Below, piece after piece: positions 16,689 to 24,049 of a stretch of DNA of 32,731 bases. Where the stretch lies: positions 1-32,731 of the forward strand of contig JAJYPU010000008.1 in assembly GCA_021795095.1 (NCBI GenBank), in the 5' to 3' direction. The position numbers and the translations under genes are program-made. Under the pieces are notes generated by a model, which was not told the origin of the DNA, did not search any database, and saw only the letters and a list, made by a program, of their open reading frames with translations. Each line of letters opens with the position of its first letter. Positions within the stretch are counted from its first letter, which is position 1. Source of the stretch: Actinomycetes bacterium (GTDB lineage Bacteria > Actinomycetota > Acidimicrobiia > Acidimicrobiales > RAAP-2).

Positions 16689-17012
16689 ATGCAGTGGAAC
16701 ATGAGATTAAAAGCCGCCGAGCGCGGGATCTGGAAGTCCGCCGAGATGCGACGGCGTCTCGCCGACGCGGGACTCGAGCTCAGCGCCGGGAAGATGTCCG
16801 CGTTGTGGGCGGGCACGCCGACCACCATCCGCCTCGACGACCTCGACGTCATCTGTGCGGTCCTCGAGTGCGATCCGACGGCACTCTTGGTCCGCGAACC
16901 GCAGAAGGTCGCCGCGAAGCGGCCCCCACGTGAACAGACCGCGAACGCCGAGACCGCTTCGCCGAGCGTTGCTCCGCGGTTCGGCAAACCCAAGTCCGAA
17001 CCGCCCCTGTGA
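16689..17012 (+). CDS. Small Xre/Cro-like helix-turn-helix protein
   Basis: A 107-residue protein. Residues about 5-70 (MRLKAAERGIWKSAEMRRRLADAGLELSAGKMSALWAGTPTTIRLDDLDVICAVLECDPTALL) have the length and pattern of a Cro/C1-type HTH that ends in the usual LxxIcxxLxcdPxxLL helix. The tail is basic and proline-rich, probably unstructured. ATG at 16689 has AAGGAGG 8 nt upstream. Its stop overlaps the GTG of the next gene (GTGA). In this position it could be a repressor of the operon or an accessory factor for recombination; the sequence cannot decide. Confidence 0.85.
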   Translation: MQWNMRLKAAERGIWKSAEMRRRLADAGLELSAGKMSALWAGTPTTIRLDDLDVICAVLECDPTALLVREPQKVAAKRPPREQTANAETASPSVAPRFGKPKSEPPL

Positions 17013-18730
17013 CCCGACCGCCGGCGCGCTGTAACAGATGTCAGATCAACCGAGTCGCGTGGGTGCGACCACGGGTTGACTTCTGTTATGAGTGTCTGCC
17101 CGGCGGACCGTTCACGCCGCCCGCCTGTAGGGCGTGCGCGTCGGATCGCTACTTCAGCGAGGGACTGTGCGAGACGTGTCATCCCGGTGGGCCGTCGCAC
17201 CTGGTGGCGTGCCAAGGATGCCTCGCCTGGGGCGTATCTCGCGAGCGAGGGCGCTGTTGGGTCTGTCGCTGGTGGCACACCCACTACCCGCTCGGCGACT
17301 GCCACTACTGCGGGCGCACCACCACCGTGGGCGAGTCGGGCGCGTGTCGACTCTGCTTGGAGCAGGCGCGCTTCGGCCAAGAACCCGGTCGGGCGCTCAA
17401 CTTCGCCGACGCAAACCGTCGGGGACAGCAGCTCTTCTTTGCGAACATGCAGTTCCACCGACGTAAGGCCCCGCGTCTGAAAGCCGAGTCGAGGCGTAGC
17501 CAAAGAAAGACGTTCACGCCGGTCGGCTGGCGCCAACTCACACTGTTCGAGTTGACACCCGATCCCCAGGTGATCCGCGAGCGGGCCCTTAAGAGCGACA
17601 GCGACTTGATCCACTACTGCAGCGAGGTGGTTCGCGAACACGCGGCGAAGCACGGATGGAGCAAACGCCAGCGCAACGTCGTCATCTATTCCCTCCGACT
17701 CCTCCAAGAGCTCCAGGAGACGCCCGGCGCGAAGATCAACGCGACCGACGTGCTGGCGTTGCCCCGCTACCAGGGCACCATCAACTCGACACTCGACATC
17801 CTCGACGCCGCGGGCCTGCTCATCGATGACCGCACGTCGAACGTCGAACGATACTTCGCCGCCAACACGTCGAGCCTGCCCGAGCCGATGAAAACCCAGT
17901 TGGAGGTCTGGCTCAAGGTCATGCTCGACGGCAGCGCCACGTCGCCGCGCCAACACTCGCGCGACCCCCAGACCGCGCGCCTCCATGTCATGGGCATCGC
18001 GCCGATCATGTGGGCCTGGGCCGGCGCTGGTCACCAGTCGTTGGCCGAGATCACTTCGGACGACGTTCGCGCCGCGCTGCTTTCCCAACGTGGCGCTCAT
18101 CGTAACTTCGCCGAGTACGGACTCCGCTCGCTGTTCAAGGTGCTCAAGGGGCGCAAGATGGTCTTTCTCAACCCGACGCGGGGCATGGCCCTCACGCCGG
18201 TGAACACCACCGTCCCCTTGCCCCTCGACAGCGGCGCCATCCGCCGGGCGCTCGATTCGCCCAACCCCGCAATTGCCTTGGCGGTCGCCCTGGTCGCCTT
18301 CCACGCGCTGACCGCCGCGCAGCTCACTCGACTCCAACTCACCGATATCGTCGACGGGCGCCTGACCCTCGGTGAGCGAGACATTCCCCTCGCGGGTCCG
18401 GTACGAGTACGACTGGGCGCGTGGCTCACTTACCGCAACCAGACCTGGCCGTACAGCATCAACCCGCACTTGTTCGTTGGTCGCGTCAGTGCGCCTCGTC
18501 TGGTCCCGGTCGGCAAACAGTTTCCCTGGAAGGGCACCGACCTCCGCCCCCAGGCGCTGCGAGAAGATCGCATCCTCCAGGAGATCCACGCCAACGGCGG
18601 CGACGTCCGACAAATCTGCGATCTCTTCGGTCTCACGGTCTCCGGCGCCATGCGCTACGCGCTCACCCTCGCGCATCCCGACCTCGAACACGGGCGTGCA
18701 TCGGTTCGGCGAACCCAAGACCCGAAGTAG
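17009..18730 (+). CDS. Eight-CxxC zinc-ribbon protein with degenerate tyrosine-recombinase-like domain
   Basis: A 573-residue protein. Its first 116 residues carry eight CxxC pairs at 8/11, 26/29, 40/43, 54/57, 68/71, 83/86, 98/101 and 113/116, spaced 14-18 residues apart; four zinc ribbons are expected. The rest (about 170-570) looks like a core-binding plus catalytic domain of a tyrosine recombinase: a helical region, HALTAAQLTRLQLTDI where integrases have GLRxxE, and QALR...DLFGLTVSGAMRY near the end. R518 and Y550 are 32 apart, as are R300 and Y332 of the integrase. The first arginine (T) and both histidines (Q515, L542) seem replaced, so it is probably a non-catalytic partner that binds ends. 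The GTG start overlaps the HTH stop. Function is inference. Confidence 0.75.
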   Translation: MTRPPARCNRCQINRVAWVRPRVDFCYECLPGGPFTPPACRACASDRYFSEGLCETCHPGGPSHLVACQGCLAWGVSRERGRCWVCRWWHTHYPLGDCHYCGRTTTVGESGACRLCLEQARFGQEPGRALNFADANRRGQQLFFANMQFHRRKAPRLKAESRRSQRKTFTPVGWRQLTLFELTPDPQVIRERALKSDSDLIHYCSEVVREHAAKHGWSKRQRNVVIYSLRLLQELQETPGAKINATDVLALPRYQGTINSTLDILDAAGLLIDDRTSNVERYFAANTSSLPEPMKTQLEVWLKVMLDGSATSPRQHSRDPQTARLHVMGIAPIMWAWAGAGHQSLAEITSDDVRAALLSQRGAHRNFAEYGLRSLFKVLKGRKMVFLNPTRGMALTPVNTTVPLPLDSGAIRRALDSPNPAIALAVALVAFHALTAAQLTRLQLTDIVDGRLTLGERDIPLAGPVRVRLGAWLTYRNQTWPYSINPHLFVGRVSAPRLVPVGKQFPWKGTDLRPQALREDRILQEIHANGGDVRQICDLFGLTVSGAMRYALTLAHPDLEHGRASVRRTQDPK

Positions 18731-18751
18731 TGTCATCGCCACCACCTACCC

Positions 18752-21001
18752 TCAGGTTCCCGAGTTTTCGGTCAATAAAGGCGGGAACCTGTCACTTTTT
18801 ACGCGCATCGCGGCGTCGGTGTCGATGATCTCGCGGTCGGCGGCGTCGGGTGTGACGCGCACGACCGAGCGATGGGCCCCGTATCGAACCAGTGCCTCAC
18901 CTCGTCGAAGATCGCTCAAGGTGTGGCGCTCGATTGCGCTCAACGCGAGCGCCACCGCCACGTCGTTCGCCTCGTCGGGTGGTTGGCGGAAGAGCCACGC
19001 CGTCTCGCACTCGCGCAGCAGTCCCCGCGCACGTTCGCGCTGTGCGCTTCCCTCGTCACCGACCGCGGCGACGTCGCCCCAACGGTGCAGGACCAGTACG
19101 TGACTCACGCCGCGCGAACGCGCGAGCTTCCACGAGCCGCGAAGCCACGCCAGGGCGTGCGGATCCGAGAGCAGCGCCCACGCCTCGTCGAGCACGACGT
19201 AGCCGGCACCCCCCGCCGCGGCCACCCGCTGGGCCGCGGCGACGGCGCTGAGCGCCGCCACCGCCATCGCGTCACCGGACCACTGGGCTGAAAGGTCGAG
19301 CACGACCAGGTCGCCGTCGAGGGTCACAGGCTCCCCCTCCCCGTCAAAGAGGCCGGCCAGGTCCCCGTCGACGAACCGACGGAGCGTGAGGGCGAGGGAG
19401 CGTGAGGGCGAGGTCGGCCCGTCGAGGGCCGCGCGCGTCGTCTCGAAGAGCGCACGCATCACCCGAACGGGACGGTCTCGGCCGAGGGCCTCCCACGCCT
19501 CGTCAAAGGCGAAGTGCTGCTCGTCGGTGAGCGGTTGACCCTGGGCCGAGGCGATCATTGCCCGCGCGAGAGCCGACGCGTCGGTGGCGTCGAGGAAGGG
19601 GTCGCACCAGCCGTCGCGTCCGAGCGCAACCGAGCGACAGCCGTAACGTTGCGCCAGGTCGCCGTACTCGCCCTTGGGGTCGACGATGACGGCCCGTCGG
19701 CCGCGGGCGAGCGCCCGGTCAACCATCATCTTGACGACGGTGCTCTTGCCGACGCCGATCGCGCCGGCCACGACGACGTTCGGGTTCGCAACGAGCCGGG
19801 CGCCGTAGAGGTCGAACGGGTCGAGCGCGAACGAGGCGCCCCCCGCGACCGTCCCGAGCGCACGCCCGTCGAGGGTGCTGCCGGCGTCGTGGGACGGTAC
19901 CCGCAACGCGTCCAGGTCGGCGCTCGTGATCCAGTGGGTCGCGGCCCGAGGGGTCGAACCGGTCAGCTGGTCGATGAACCACGGCCACTGGCGACCGACG
20001 CCACGATCGAGTCGAATGCCAGCGTCGAGCGCGCGCCGGCGCGCCGTCTCGCGTGCCTCGCGCAACGCTGAGCACGAGGGCGCGCGCACGGTCACGTACA
20101 AGCGCAGGCGCATGAGTGCGCGTCCCGACGCCACCTCGAGCTCGCGACGCTCCGCGCGGGCCTCGACGAGTTGAGTCCGTGCCGTTGAACGGAATCCGGC
20201 CGCGACCGTGGTGGCGCGGTCGCTGCGCTGACGATGCACGGCGCGTTCGGCCACGCGGCGCGCTCGTTCGGCCCCGCCGATCGCCGTGACCTGTATCGAG
20301 AGCGTGACACGGTCGCCGAGGTCCTGGAGCCCGGCGAGCAGCGCGTCGTGGGACGTGCCCCGCAGGTCGCCCACCCGCATGACGCAGGTCACGTGATCGC
20401 TCGTGCGTAGATACCACCACCGCTCGAGCCACCACGACGTGCCGCGTCGCACCGAGGCGGCGGTGAAGACGGCGTCGTCGTCACGGTCCCACCCGCCCGG
20501 CGCGGTGCCGTCGGCGGGGGTCACCAAGACCGTCGACGCCCGTGCCCCGTCGCGACACACGTGGATCGAGACCCGTCGGTCGTGCCGGTCGGCCGAGGCG
20601 GCGGCGTCGATGTAGGCGGCCAGTCGGGCCGCGACCCGGTGGTCCTGGCCGTTGAGGTCGAGCCGACCCCGGTGCTGCAGGACGTACGCGTTGACGCCGT
20701 GCGCCTCGCGACTCTCGACGATCACCTGGTCCCCGACACGCGCCATCGTGAACCGTGACCACCGGCGACGTAGCGAGAAGCCGACCGCTGTGGCGACGCC
20801 ACTGCCGAGCGTCTCGGCGCCGAGGGGCAGCGCGCCCGCGCCGAGCAGCAGCGCCAACACGACCTCGATCGCCGAGCGCGAACGCAACAGGCCGTCGCCC
20901 AGCGCGACGATCCCGAACACGACGAGCACCACCTGATGGCGGCGCACCCCAATCCAGCGGGCGGCGACGTCCGCGGGGCCCGGACCGAGCGGCTCACTCA
21001 T
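18752..21001 (-). CDS. VirB4-like type IV secretion ATPase
   Basis: A 749-residue protein with two N-terminal hydrophobic segments (about 18-60), a central region (about 100-400) and a P-loop ATPase domain: Walker A GAIGVGKS (413-420), VIVDPKGEY, and Walker B YVVLDEA (D605-E606). The HRWGDVAAVG and LFRQPPDEAND segments are typical of actinobacterial VirB4/TraC-like ATPases that energise pilus assembly and transport. ATG at 21001 overlaps the TGA of the upstream virB6-like gene (ATGAGTGA). The open frame continues to 21283 but that part is antisense to the neighbour. The last about 16 residues, from VKSDRF, lie in the recombinase module's right end and are probably not native; the stop is formed by the inverted repeat there. 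Confidence 0.88.
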   Translation of the reverse strand: MSEPLGPGPADVAARWIGVRRHQVVLVVFGIVALGDGLLRSRSAIEVVLALLLGAGALPLGAETLGSGVATAVGFSLRRRWSRFTMARVGDQVIVESREAHGVNAYVLQHRGRLDLNGQDHRVAARLAAYIDAAASADRHDRRVSIHVCRDGARASTVLVTPADGTAPGGWDRDDDAVFTAASVRRGTSWWLERWWYLRTSDHVTCVMRVGDLRGTSHDALLAGLQDLGDRVTLSIQVTAIGGAERARRVAERAVHRQRSDRATTVAAGFRSTARTQLVEARAERRELEVASGRALMRLRLYVTVRAPSCSALREARETARRRALDAGIRLDRGVGRQWPWFIDQLTGSTPRAATHWITSADLDALRVPSHDAGSTLDGRALGTVAGGASFALDPFDLYGARLVANPNVVVAGAIGVGKSTVVKMMVDRALARGRRAVIVDPKGEYGDLAQRYGCRSVALGRDGWCDPFLDATDASALARAMIASAQGQPLTDEQHFAFDEAWEALGRDRPVRVMRALFETTRAALDGPTSPSRSLALTLRRFVDGDLAGLFDGEGEPVTLDGDLVVLDLSAQWSGDAMAVAALSAVAAAQRVAAAGGAGYVVLDEAWALLSDPHALAWLRGSWKLARSRGVSHVLVLHRWGDVAAVGDEGSAQRERARGLLRECETAWLFRQPPDEANDVAVALALSAIERHTLSDLRRGEALVRYGAHRSVVRVTPDAADREIIDTDAAMRVKSDRFPPLLTENSGT
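18753..18791. repeat. Inverted repeat at right end of recombinase module
   Basis: CAGGTTCCCG (18753-18762) and CGGGAACCTG (18782-18791) are perfect 10-bp arms around 19 nt, followed by TCACTTTTTAC. They start 23 nt after the last module gene. The pair may be the recombinase-binding end, and with its T-run may also stop transcription of the operon. The left arm also encodes, on the other strand, the stop codon of the virB4-like gene. Confidence 0.5.
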
Positions 21002-22103
21002 CGAAGTGCCAGCCCACCACCGGTCCCCGGCCATCGCTGTAGTACGCGACGTGGCCGCCGCGACGCCGGGCCTGGCCGACAGGGGCCCTGGGCGGCTCGC
21101 CGCCCTGGGGCGGCATGGGTATCTCGCCGTCGCCCTCCCAGAGGTCGAACCCCAGGTCCTCGGGCCGTTCCGGTGCTGGCGGCAGGGGTGGCTCGGGTCC
21201 GATTGCCCGCGCCGCCGCACCGAGGGGTGACGACGGCAACGCCTGGACCGACTGGGTGAAGCGCTGGCGGAGTCCGGCAACATGCTGCATGGCGGACTGC
21301 TCCACGAGCGGGACGAGTCGCAAGAGCACGAACGGGCTGAACGTCGCCAGCACGATCGTGACGGCCCCGGTCACGACCGCCGTCACCGATCCGCCGCGCA
21401 GCTCGCCGAAGCCCACGCTGAGGGCGATCACGATCAGGACCTTGCTCAGCGCGACAGCGATGAAGGTCTCGAACAACCGCCACCCGACGCGCCGCAGCGC
21501 GGGGATCGTCACCAGGGGCACGACCACGGGTACGAGGACGACCAGCAGCGTCAACACGACCGCCCGCACCACGAGTTCGCACCACAGGAGCCACCCGCCG
21601 ACCGCGACGGCGAGGGACACCAACAAGAGGCCGAACCCCGGCGTGGACCCGGCGAGCGCCGCGACCTGGGCGCCGAGCACGGGCACGTGCCGCGCGACCG
21701 ACGCCGACGCACCCGACGCCAGCTCGTCGGTCGCCGCCAGTATGTCCGTCGCGATGGGCCGAGCGATCACGACGGCGAGGACCGCAGCAGGCGCGACGCC
21801 GAGGTAGACGCGCCACAGCGAGCCGGGGTCGTTGCGCACCACCCCGTGCACCGTGGCAACGACGAGGCCGACGAGTAACAGCACCGGCGCCAGGGTGACG
21901 AGCGACGTGTACTCACCCGACGCCGCGTGCACCACGCTGGTCGGGTCCCCCGTCGAGTTCAGGACGTGGCCGGTGGTGCCGAGCACCCATGACACGCTCG
22001 CGAGCACCCACGAGGTCATCGCGTTGAAGAGGTCGCCGAGCGTGGCTTTGGCGACCGAGGTCGTCGAACAGCCCAGCGGCGAGAGGAGACAACCGATACC
22101 CAT
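20994..22103 (-). CDS. VirB6/TrbL-like polytopic membrane protein
   Basis: A 369-residue protein with about six to seven hydrophobic helices between residues 10 and 300, and a proline-rich cytoplasmic tail (PEPPLPPAPERPEDLGFD...PMPPQGGEPPRAP). Size and topology match the VirB6/TrbL inner-membrane channel component of type IV systems, and it lies between a pilin-like gene and virB4 as these usually do. An N-terminal segment GCLLSPLGCSTT could be a signal or first helix. The start is ATG at 22103, sharing one base with the upstream gene's TGA; it also overlaps virB4. Assignment rests on topology and context more than motifs. Confidence 0.75.
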   Translation of the reverse strand: MGIGCLLSPLGCSTTSVAKATLGDLFNAMTSWVLASVSWVLGTTGHVLNSTGDPTSVVHAASGEYTSLVTLAPVLLLVGLVVATVHGVVRNDPGSLWRVYLGVAPAAVLAVVIARPIATDILAATDELASGASASVARHVPVLGAQVAALAGSTPGFGLLLVSLAVAVGGWLLWCELVVRAVVLTLLVVLVPVVVPLVTIPALRRVGWRLFETFIAVALSKVLIVIALSVGFGELRGGSVTAVVTGAVTIVLATFSPFVLLRLVPLVEQSAMQHVAGLRQRFTQSVQALPSSPLGAAARAIGPEPPLPPAPERPEDLGFDLWEGDGEIPMPPQGGEPPRAPVGQARRRGGHVAYYSDGRGPVVGWHFDE

Positions 22104-22387
22104 CAGTGCACCGACTGTCCGGCCTTGAAGAAGAAGTCCACCAGGTGCGGAGCCGCCCCGATCAACAACGCCGCGACGAGCGATGTCATCACCGCGCGCC
22201 GACCGGTCATCGACTGGTGCATGTTCTGGGTGTGGCTGCCGATCGCCCACAAGGCGGCACCGAGCAGCAAAGCGACGAGCGCGCCGATGAGGCTCCACGC
22301 GGCGAGACCGTCGGCGATCTGCATGAGCACGGCGCTGCCGGGCAGCGCCGTGAGTGATGGACTGAGTGAAACAGCGAGGATTCGCAT
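22103..22387 (-). CDS. Small two-helix membrane protein, VirB2/TrbC-pilin-like
   Basis: A 94-residue protein with two hydrophobic helices (about 20-48 and 64-83) separated by a short basic loop, SHTQNMHQSMTGRRAV. This is the layout of VirB2/TrbC pilins and of small DUF proteins that open actinobacterial type IV clusters. ATG at 22387 has AAAGG at good distance; an in-frame GTG at 22438 is possible but has poorer signals. It is the first gene of the cluster, coupled to virB6 by TGATG. Pilin function is inferred from size, topology and order. Confidence 0.65.
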   Translation of the reverse strand: MRILAVSLSPSLTALPGSAVLMQIADGLAAWSLIGALVALLLGAALWAIGSHTQNMHQSMTGRRAVMTSLVAALLIGAAPHLVDFFFKAGQSVH

Positions 22388-22516
22388 CGAGGACCTTTCT
22401 GCCTGGGACTTCACAACGGTCGCTGTTCCCGCCCTCACAGCGAGTGTTTTATTTCCTCCTGTGGAAGACCCGGGTCGATGAGTGCCGTATTACACGGGGT
22501 ACGTACCGTGGGCAAT

Positions 22517-22546
22517 GAATTCGCGTTGCTTCGGCGACACGAATTC
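22517..22546. promoter_or_regulatory. UUCG-tetraloop hairpin
   Basis: On the plus strand GAATTCG pairs with CGAATTC (7 bp), then one C-A mismatch, then GTTGC pairs with GCGAC (5 pairs including a U-G) closed by loop TTCG between C and G. C(UUCG)G is the most stable tetraloop, so a folded RNA is likely. It has no T-tract. It may belong to the 5' leader of senX3 or be an attenuator; function unknown. Confidence 0.45.
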
Positions 22547-22741
22547 TGCGCCGTGAAGCACACGCGAAGAGCCGTTCGTCACCCGGACAAGCCTCGAACG
22601 AGGCAGGACTCTGGGACGGAACCGGGTATTGCCAGTAATTCCTGGTCATCTGGACGGTGAGCAAGTGCCGAGCTCGTTCAGTCGGCTAAGGCGACCCGGT
22701 GTGTTCGAAATTAGGACACATGCTGTTATGGCGAGGTCTGC

Positions 22742-22747
22742 GAGAAT
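22742..22747 (+). promoter_or_regulatory. Possible -10 box of leaderless senX3 promoter
   Basis: GAGAAT, with TGC in front (extended -10), ends 6 nt before the GTG at 22754. There is no ribosome binding site. It is weaker than the TANNNT boxes elsewhere. Confidence 0.35.
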
Positions 22748-22753
22748 GAACCT

Positions 22754-24049
22754 GTGATCGTTCCCGCCTCTGTGAATCCCGTCGCCCACTGGGCGCCCGC
22801 CGCCGTGTACACCCTCGGCGTCGGGGTGCTCGTCGTCGGCGCGCTGCTCGGCTACCTGATCAATCGGTATCGCGACCACCGGTCGCTCGCCCAACGCCTC
22901 AACGCGCTGGGGGCACGCCTCGGAGTCGAGCCCCACGGCGACACCGGTCGGGTCGAGGCGGCGCTCGCCTACCTCGAAGAGGTCACCGGGACCGCCACCA
23001 CCGCCGTGAGCGAGTCCAGTGCCGAGTCGACTCGGCTTCGACGATCCCTCGACTCGCTGCCCCTCGGGCTCGTGCTCTGTGACGAGGGTGGCGCGGTCGT
23101 CTACCGCAACAGCCTCGCTGAATCACTCATGACCAGCCGCTACGGCGAGGCGATCGCCGCCCAGGCGGTCACCGAGTGCCTGGCCGAGGGCTGGTCGAGC
23201 GGCGTTGCCGACCGAACGATCGAGATCTACGGACCGCCTCGACGCACGCTCAGCGTGCGAGCGTCGGTTATCGACGACGGCCGACGACCACTGGGCGTGC
23301 TCGCCGTCATCGAGGACTCCAGCGAGCGCCGACGGCTCGAGGACGTGCGTCGGGACTTCATCGCCAACGTGAGCCACGAGTTGAAGACGCCGATGGGGGC
23401 GCTCGGCCTCCTCGCGGAGACGCTCCAGTTCGAACCCGACGCGTCGATCGCCCGGCGCCTCGCCGAACGCATCAACACCGAGGCCTTTCGCGTCAACCGG
23501 ATTATCGAGGACCTGCTCGACCTCTCACGGATCGAAGGCGAGGGCTCGCCGGTGCGCGAGCCGGTTCCTGTCGCGTTGTTCGTCTCTGAGGCGATGGAGC
23601 GGATCCGCACGTCGGCCGAGCAGCACGGGGTAACCATCGACTTCGTCGAACCCGCCGCGTCCATCGTCATCGTCGGTGACCGGCGCCAACTGGTCTCGGC
23701 CGTGCACGCGCTGCTCGAGAACGCAGTCGTCTATTCACCGGGCGGTGGACGCGTCACGATTACCGTGGAGCGCCACGAGGAGCGCCAGAGCGACGAAGGC
23801 GCCGTCGAAGCCCGCGTCGTTCGCATCGCCATCACCGACCAGGGCGTCGGCATCCCCGCGAAGGACCTCGAACGCATCTTCGAACGGTTCTATCGCGTCG
23901 ACCCTGGTCGGGCCCGCGAGACCGGCGGCACGGGACTCGGGCTGAGTATTGTGCGCCACGTCGCGCAAAACCACGGCGGGACCGTCGTGGTGGAGTCGCG
24001 CGAGGGAGAGGGGTCGACCTTCACGCTTGAGCTCCCGGTGAACCAGTGA
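22754..24049 (+). CDS. senX3: SenX3-like sensor histidine kinase
   Basis: A 431-residue membrane kinase. One transmembrane helix (about 16-38) is followed by a PAS-like domain (about 95-195), a HisKA domain with phosphorylatable H208 (NVSHELKTPMGAL) and a HATPase domain with N box (ALLENAVVYS), G1 (DQGVGIP), F box (IFERFYRVD) and G2 (GTGLGLSIV). The architecture and the following RegX3-like gene match the actinobacterial SenX3 phosphate-starvation sensor. GTG at 22754 is the start, as an upstream ATG at 22746 leads to an immediate stop. Its TGA overlaps the regulator's GTG. Phosphate sensing is inferred from family; no pst genes are in view. Confidence 0.9.
   Translation: MIVPASVNPVAHWAPAAVYTLGVGVLVVGALLGYLINRYRDHRSLAQRLNALGARLGVEPHGDTGRVEAALAYLEEVTGTATTAVSESSAESTRLRRSLDSLPLGLVLCDEGGAVVYRNSLAESLMTSRYGEAIAAQAVTECLAEGWSSGVADRTIEIYGPPRRTLSVRASVIDDGRRPLGVLAVIEDSSERRRLEDVRRDFIANVSHELKTPMGALGLLAETLQFEPDASIARRLAERINTEAFRVNRIIEDLLDLSRIEGEGSPVREPVPVALFVSEAMERIRTSAEQHGVTIDFVEPAASIVIVGDRRQLVSAVHALLENAVVYSPGGGRVTITVERHEERQSDEGAVEARVVRIAITDQGVGIPAKDLERIFERFYRVDPGRARETGGTGLGLSIVRHVAQNHGGTVVVESREGEGSTFTLELPVNQ

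Larger units (their letters stand above)
22388..22753. promoter_or_regulatory. Gene-free divergent regulatory region
   Basis: These 366 bp lie between the divergent pilin-like and senX3 genes. They hold no convincing gene and are AT-richer than the surroundings (for example around 22445-22455 and 22515-22545). They contain an UUCG-capped hairpin (22517-22546), a short palindrome GCCTCGAACGAGGC (22591-22604), the sequence GGTACGTACC (22498-22507) and the probable senX3 -10 (22742-22747). An AGGAGGAAATAAAAC segment on the minus strand near 22445-22460 looks like a ribosome binding site but has no start codon at the right distance. Confidence 0.6.

Noticed and set aside
15605..18730. Classification of the module as a RIT element (three consecutive tyrosine recombinases) or as Tn554.
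   Set aside because: The middle gene is an HTH protein, not a recombinase, and the third lacks key catalytic residues; the order also differs from Tn554, so neither label is justified.
15434..18745. A 1103-codon open frame on the minus strand across the recombinase module.
   Set aside because: It is the antisense shadow of three overlapping genes with clear families on the plus strand, and its translation has no recognisable domain.
21002..21283. N-terminal extension of the virB4-like gene.
   Set aside because: It overlaps the virB6-like gene, has no membrane or ATPase features and is proline/arginine-rich; ATG 21001 is coupled to the preceding stop.
22591..22604. GCCTCGAACGAGGC as a terminator.
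   Set aside because: The stem is 6 bp with only 2 nt between arms and no T-run; too weak to claim alone.
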